A DNA stretch of 64,000 nucleotides from contig JAFEAL010000010.1 of the NCBI GenBank assembly GCA_018266435.1, positions 62,001-126,000 on the forward strand. The letters run 5' to 3'. Each line of letters begins with the position of its first letter. Position 1 is the first letter of the stretch. The translations under genes were made by a program, and so were the position numbers. Source of the DNA: Bacteroidota bacterium (GTDB lineage: Bacteria; Bacteroidota; Bacteroidia; Cytophagales; Cyclobacteriaceae). The notes under the pieces were generated by a model, which ran no database searches, was not told where the DNA came from, and saw only the letters and a list, made by a program, of their open reading frames with translations. Below, piece after piece: positions 62,701 to 64,000 of this stretch.

Positions 62701-64000
62701 CTCATGGCCGTCTTCATCGCATAGATGGGCATGTTGTCGGGACGCTTGGCAAAAGTGGCCGAAAGGAAGGTAACGCCTTTGGTCTCGCGGATGATGTCCT
62801 GCAAGATTTTTCCTGTGTTGCTCTCGCCACTGGCGTTGTGCGCTTCGTCCATGACGATGATGTTCCCTTTCGCGATGTGCTGTACCCATGAACCTTTTGG
62901 TGACTTGCCTACAATCTCACCGCGCTTGTTGATTTCGCCACCCGAAATCTGGGAATAGGTTAGCATGACATAGTCAAATTCTTTTGGGAGGTTTCCGCTG
63001 TCGATGATTTTCTTTTGTGCGTCAGCGCCCAACGCTTCGTAGACCACATTGCCATCTTCATCCTTCACGTGCGTTTTGCTGTCGCGTGCATTGACGATGT
63101 ACGGTTTGAGCGATTCGCTCCCGATGGCCTTCAGGTCGCGATAGAGGTCGCTGAACAAGTTCGGTTTTTCCGTGATAAAAATGGGGTGCATCCCTTGTTG
63201 TCTGCCATAGCGTACCATTGCCGCAGCGATGCGGCCTTTGCCGATGCCTGTCTGGTCGCCCACTATCAAGGCTTGCCCTCGCTGCTCAATATTATATATG
63301 GCGAGGGCAACAGCATCAGATTGTTCCGCGCTCAGCGACTTGCACAGCTCTGTCTGAGATGAAAAGCCCAATTTCTTTTGTACATACACTTCGACATTTC
63401 CGACAACAACTTTGAGCTTCTTCAACGCTTGGTGTATTTCGTAGCCCATGCTGTCGGGCGTATCCACGTCAAGGCTGTTGCAGACCTGTGAGGCAGGGAT
63501 GTAGGGCATACCTAGGTCTGAACTATGATTGATTTGATTGTCTGAACTATGATTTTTTTGATTGGTATGATTCCTCTGATTGGAGAGGAGAAGCTTCGCT
63601 TTTAATGCTTTTGCTTTCAGCTTTAATTTTAGCTTCATCGAATTATGGGATTCAGAAATTGGTTGTTCACGGTGATCAGCAAACCGCATGACACGGTGGA
63701 ATAATTCTTCGAAAGTGTTGACCACTACATCACGATCGGTCTTCAGCGGTGCAACACCTTCGGGTGTGGGCTTGCGGCCATCGATCAATATCAAACGTAC
63801 ATTGAACGAAGTCCCCTGCCTGCTGTAAAGTGCGTGGCCATCGATCTGTATAGTGTCAAGTACATGGTAATGCTTATGGAGGTAGTTGAAAAAAATCCTG
63901 TTCTTTCCCTGCGCGATGCGACCATGTACGTCCCATTGCGTGTGGTTGCCGATGATGATGGCCGCGCGGCCACTGTCATTCAAAGAGTCGAGTGCGCGGA
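59745..64000 (-). CDS. Giant strawberry-notch-type helicase (partial, N-terminus beyond the window)
   Basis: At least 1,417 residues; the frame stays open to base 64000. The apparent first codon at 63983 is TTG and is not the true start. Visible order: a region like the end of an N6-adenine methylase domain (RAAIIIGNHTQWDVHGRIAQGKNRIFF), a repeat-rich linker, then a superfamily 2 helicase with Walker A GDQTGIGKGR (Lys249 counting from 63983), DEAH box D379-EAH382, and a strawberry-notch C-terminal helicase domain (QSGSTGASAH, QKRGRINSTGQ). Proteins of this kind, such as DarB of phage P1, can protect incoming DNA from restriction. That role is an inference here. Confidence 0.8.
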   Translation of the reverse strand, partial: RALDSLNDSGRAAIIIGNHTQWDVHGRIAQGKNRIFFNYLHKHYHVLDTIQIDGHALYSRQGTSFNVRLILIDGRKPTPEGVAPLKTDRDVVVNTFEELFHRVMRFADHREQPISESHNSMKLKLKLKAKALKAKLLLSNQRNHTNQKNHSSDNQINHSSDLGMPYIPASQVCNSLDVDTPDSMGYEIHQALKKLKVVVGNVEVYVQKKLGFSSQTELCKSLSAEQSDAVALAIYNIEQRGQALIVGDQTGIGKGRIAAAMVRYGRQQGMHPIFITEKPNLFSDLYRDLKAIGSESLKPYIVNARDSKTHVKDEDGNVVYEALGADAQKKIIDSGNLPKEFDYVMLTYSQISGGEINKRGEIVGKSPKGSWVQHIAKGNIIVMDEAHNASGESNTGKILQDIIRETKGVTFLSATFAKRPDNMPIYAMKTAMSEANMSKNALVEGIERGGVALQEVLSAQLVQHGQMIRRERSFEGIEVNYITLDEKAAEHKAISDNITQIVRDIIAFQKDFIDIEVDSLDKIAAKTNTGSNIEKRKGTKGAGVDSTPYFSKVFQVVNQMLFAIKADAVAERAIQRLKEGKKPVIAFSSTMGSFIESLTDVDGQSKNEDGTKINADFATVLQKGLDGVLRYTERDETGKSVHKKFEITDLSEEAQTEYKKIAAKIRSVSSGIVISPIDLVKKKLVDAGYRVAEVTGRKLEVELKLGKEKNIGLIKTRKREFANDAFRKFQNNEVDVLMINQSGSTGASAHALPTKNVPREQVKQRVMLLLQAELDINTEVQKRGRINSTGQIYKPIYDYVFSAIPAEKRLMMMLQKKLKSLDANTTSNQKQSEAVLSVDDFLNKIGDRVVTTYLKDNPTINTLLDDPLGLSESSADNGNNTVMEDAAHRVSGRVAVLPTDTQEKFYSAILKMYREEVEYLKQIDEYDLEVDVLDLKAATLDKSIKIVGKGGQSAFGDNTYIEKCEVNILKKPYSVNELENLYVQSLENKTPTQIKEALVNKFGLTTQSNLNALLKEIKDDYKLRIENIADEKGYKALHSETERKSFLEIRGRELEKAREEKLTKEIAKSNNRSQAMLDIFSFFTIGRKLFYPLDMENESSAKSLAVCLGVRVDPNNEKPFLPSNMKLQVAIASGKKRIDIPLSKIKDINAIMGVSASLPHINFEQLKDEWQSAIKSVTKDRGVAYIVTGNLLQSYGDDSFNKGRLISYTTHDGRTMKGRLMPDGWEPSETKQGENLIKVPIIKALKIIAGLVGGNSITTEDGATLTKTYDNNFKLMVSASRSGGGDVYLDQELNALMDNGRFDKTSNYMVATFPSKRLEKVVQLFQQKHNASVSVLPYQLDMIINEVEADRGFEQISDKVKMEVAEKIEERKTEIVKLEPEPSPSPSERDGVRSANVLRLRLALKAKALKVKLKMAA
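59831..59849. repeat. Palindromic repeat inside the helicase C-terminus
   Basis: CCCTCTCC-GAA-GGAGAGGG, a perfect 8-bp hairpin with a 3-nt loop. It is read in frame as part of PSPSPSERDGVR. This resembles palindromic dispersed elements that I recall occurring inside Bacteroidota genes. Confidence 0.6.
63516..63554. repeat. 24-bp in-frame tandem repeat in the helicase linker
   Basis: GTCTGAACTATGATT occurs at 63516-63530 and 63540-63554, period 24 bp (8 codons), coding for repeated NHSSD. Beside it, at 63590-63640, lies a basic KALKAKL segment that is echoed at the protein C-terminus (59753-59800). Confidence 0.65.

Larger units (their letters stand above)
55917..64000 (+). mobile_element. 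Integrated element at tRNA-Thr (left end; right end outside the window)
   Basis: From the tRNA 3' end onward the gene content changes from housekeeping to integrase, orphan genes, a RecA-like ATPase and a giant strawberry-notch helicase. Base composition also changes: very AT-rich at 57.2-58.0 kb and richer in G/C from 58.3 kb on. This is the layout of a tRNA-targeted integrative element or conjugative element. No second copy of the tRNA end is present in the window, so the right border is beyond 64000. No transfer (tra) or phage structural genes are visible yet. Confidence 0.7.

Overview
The window is chromosomal DNA of a Bacteroidota bacterium, most likely of the Cytophagales type. Evidence: a GldC gliding protein, a bacillithiol deacetylase (BshB1), a short primary sigma factor of 287 residues, a TonB receptor with a carboxypeptidase-like N-terminal domain, lipoproteins with an SxxC-type lipobox, and promoters of the Bacteroidota form TTTG-(19-21)-TAnnTTTG rather than TTGACA/TATAAT. 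Shine-Dalgarno sequences are generally not visible. Species cannot be named from the sequence alone.

Region by region. 1-3500: end of metH, then metF (methionine and one-carbon metabolism). 3500-9200: cell-envelope genes (fasciclin lipoprotein, secreted alpha/beta hydrolase, TonB receptor). 9200-14650: one long minus-strand run ftsX, DUF3098, uppP, truB, ribF, scoA, scoB, gldC, mostly overlapping or touching. 14690-16141: ECF sigma factor with its anti-sigma protein. 16287-21770: a PAP2 phosphatase, a flavoprotein related to dihydrolipoamide dehydrogenase that has lost both redox cysteines, a small lipoprotein, and hisH-hisA-hisF-hisIE. 21939-29512: sugar isomerase, cytochrome c, large ABCG-type transporter, a DMFase-like lipoprotein, and a DEAD-box helicase. 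29524-30861: ceramidase-like protein.

31000-44100 is a nitric-oxide island. On the minus strand: a quinol NO reductase (norZ), then a CuA subunit II, a heme-copper subunit I lacking the active-site tyrosine, and a SCO-like copper protein. On the plus strand: Rrf2 regulator, RIC di-iron repair protein, DUF1858/DUF2249 protein, NnrS-like membrane protein, DUF59 Fe-S factor, and a second Rrf2 regulator. A perfect 34-nt palindrome sits at the ric promoter. The two halves are separated by a roughly 3-kb DNA-alkylation repair cassette (36.5-39.5 kb): an Ada made of AraC plus methyltransferase, a 2OG oxygenase, a free-standing Ada zinc domain and AlkB, with the stub of a deleted short-chain dehydrogenase and two copies of a shared promoter box. 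This cassette looks inserted.

44150-55730 is ordinary housekeeping: TPR protein, LptF/G permease, rpsO, pnp, rpoD, trxB, bshB1, pdxH, algH-like gene, DUF349 protein.

55844 to the window end: tRNA-Thr(TGT), then a tyrosine integrase and an integrated element. The element carries an AT-rich orphan gene, a small cysteine-motif protein, a RecA-like ATPase, a lysine-rich protein and a very large strawberry-notch-type helicase that runs off the right edge. The far end of the element is outside the window. No stretch above 300 bases lacks a gene, and no CRISPR array or rRNA was seen.
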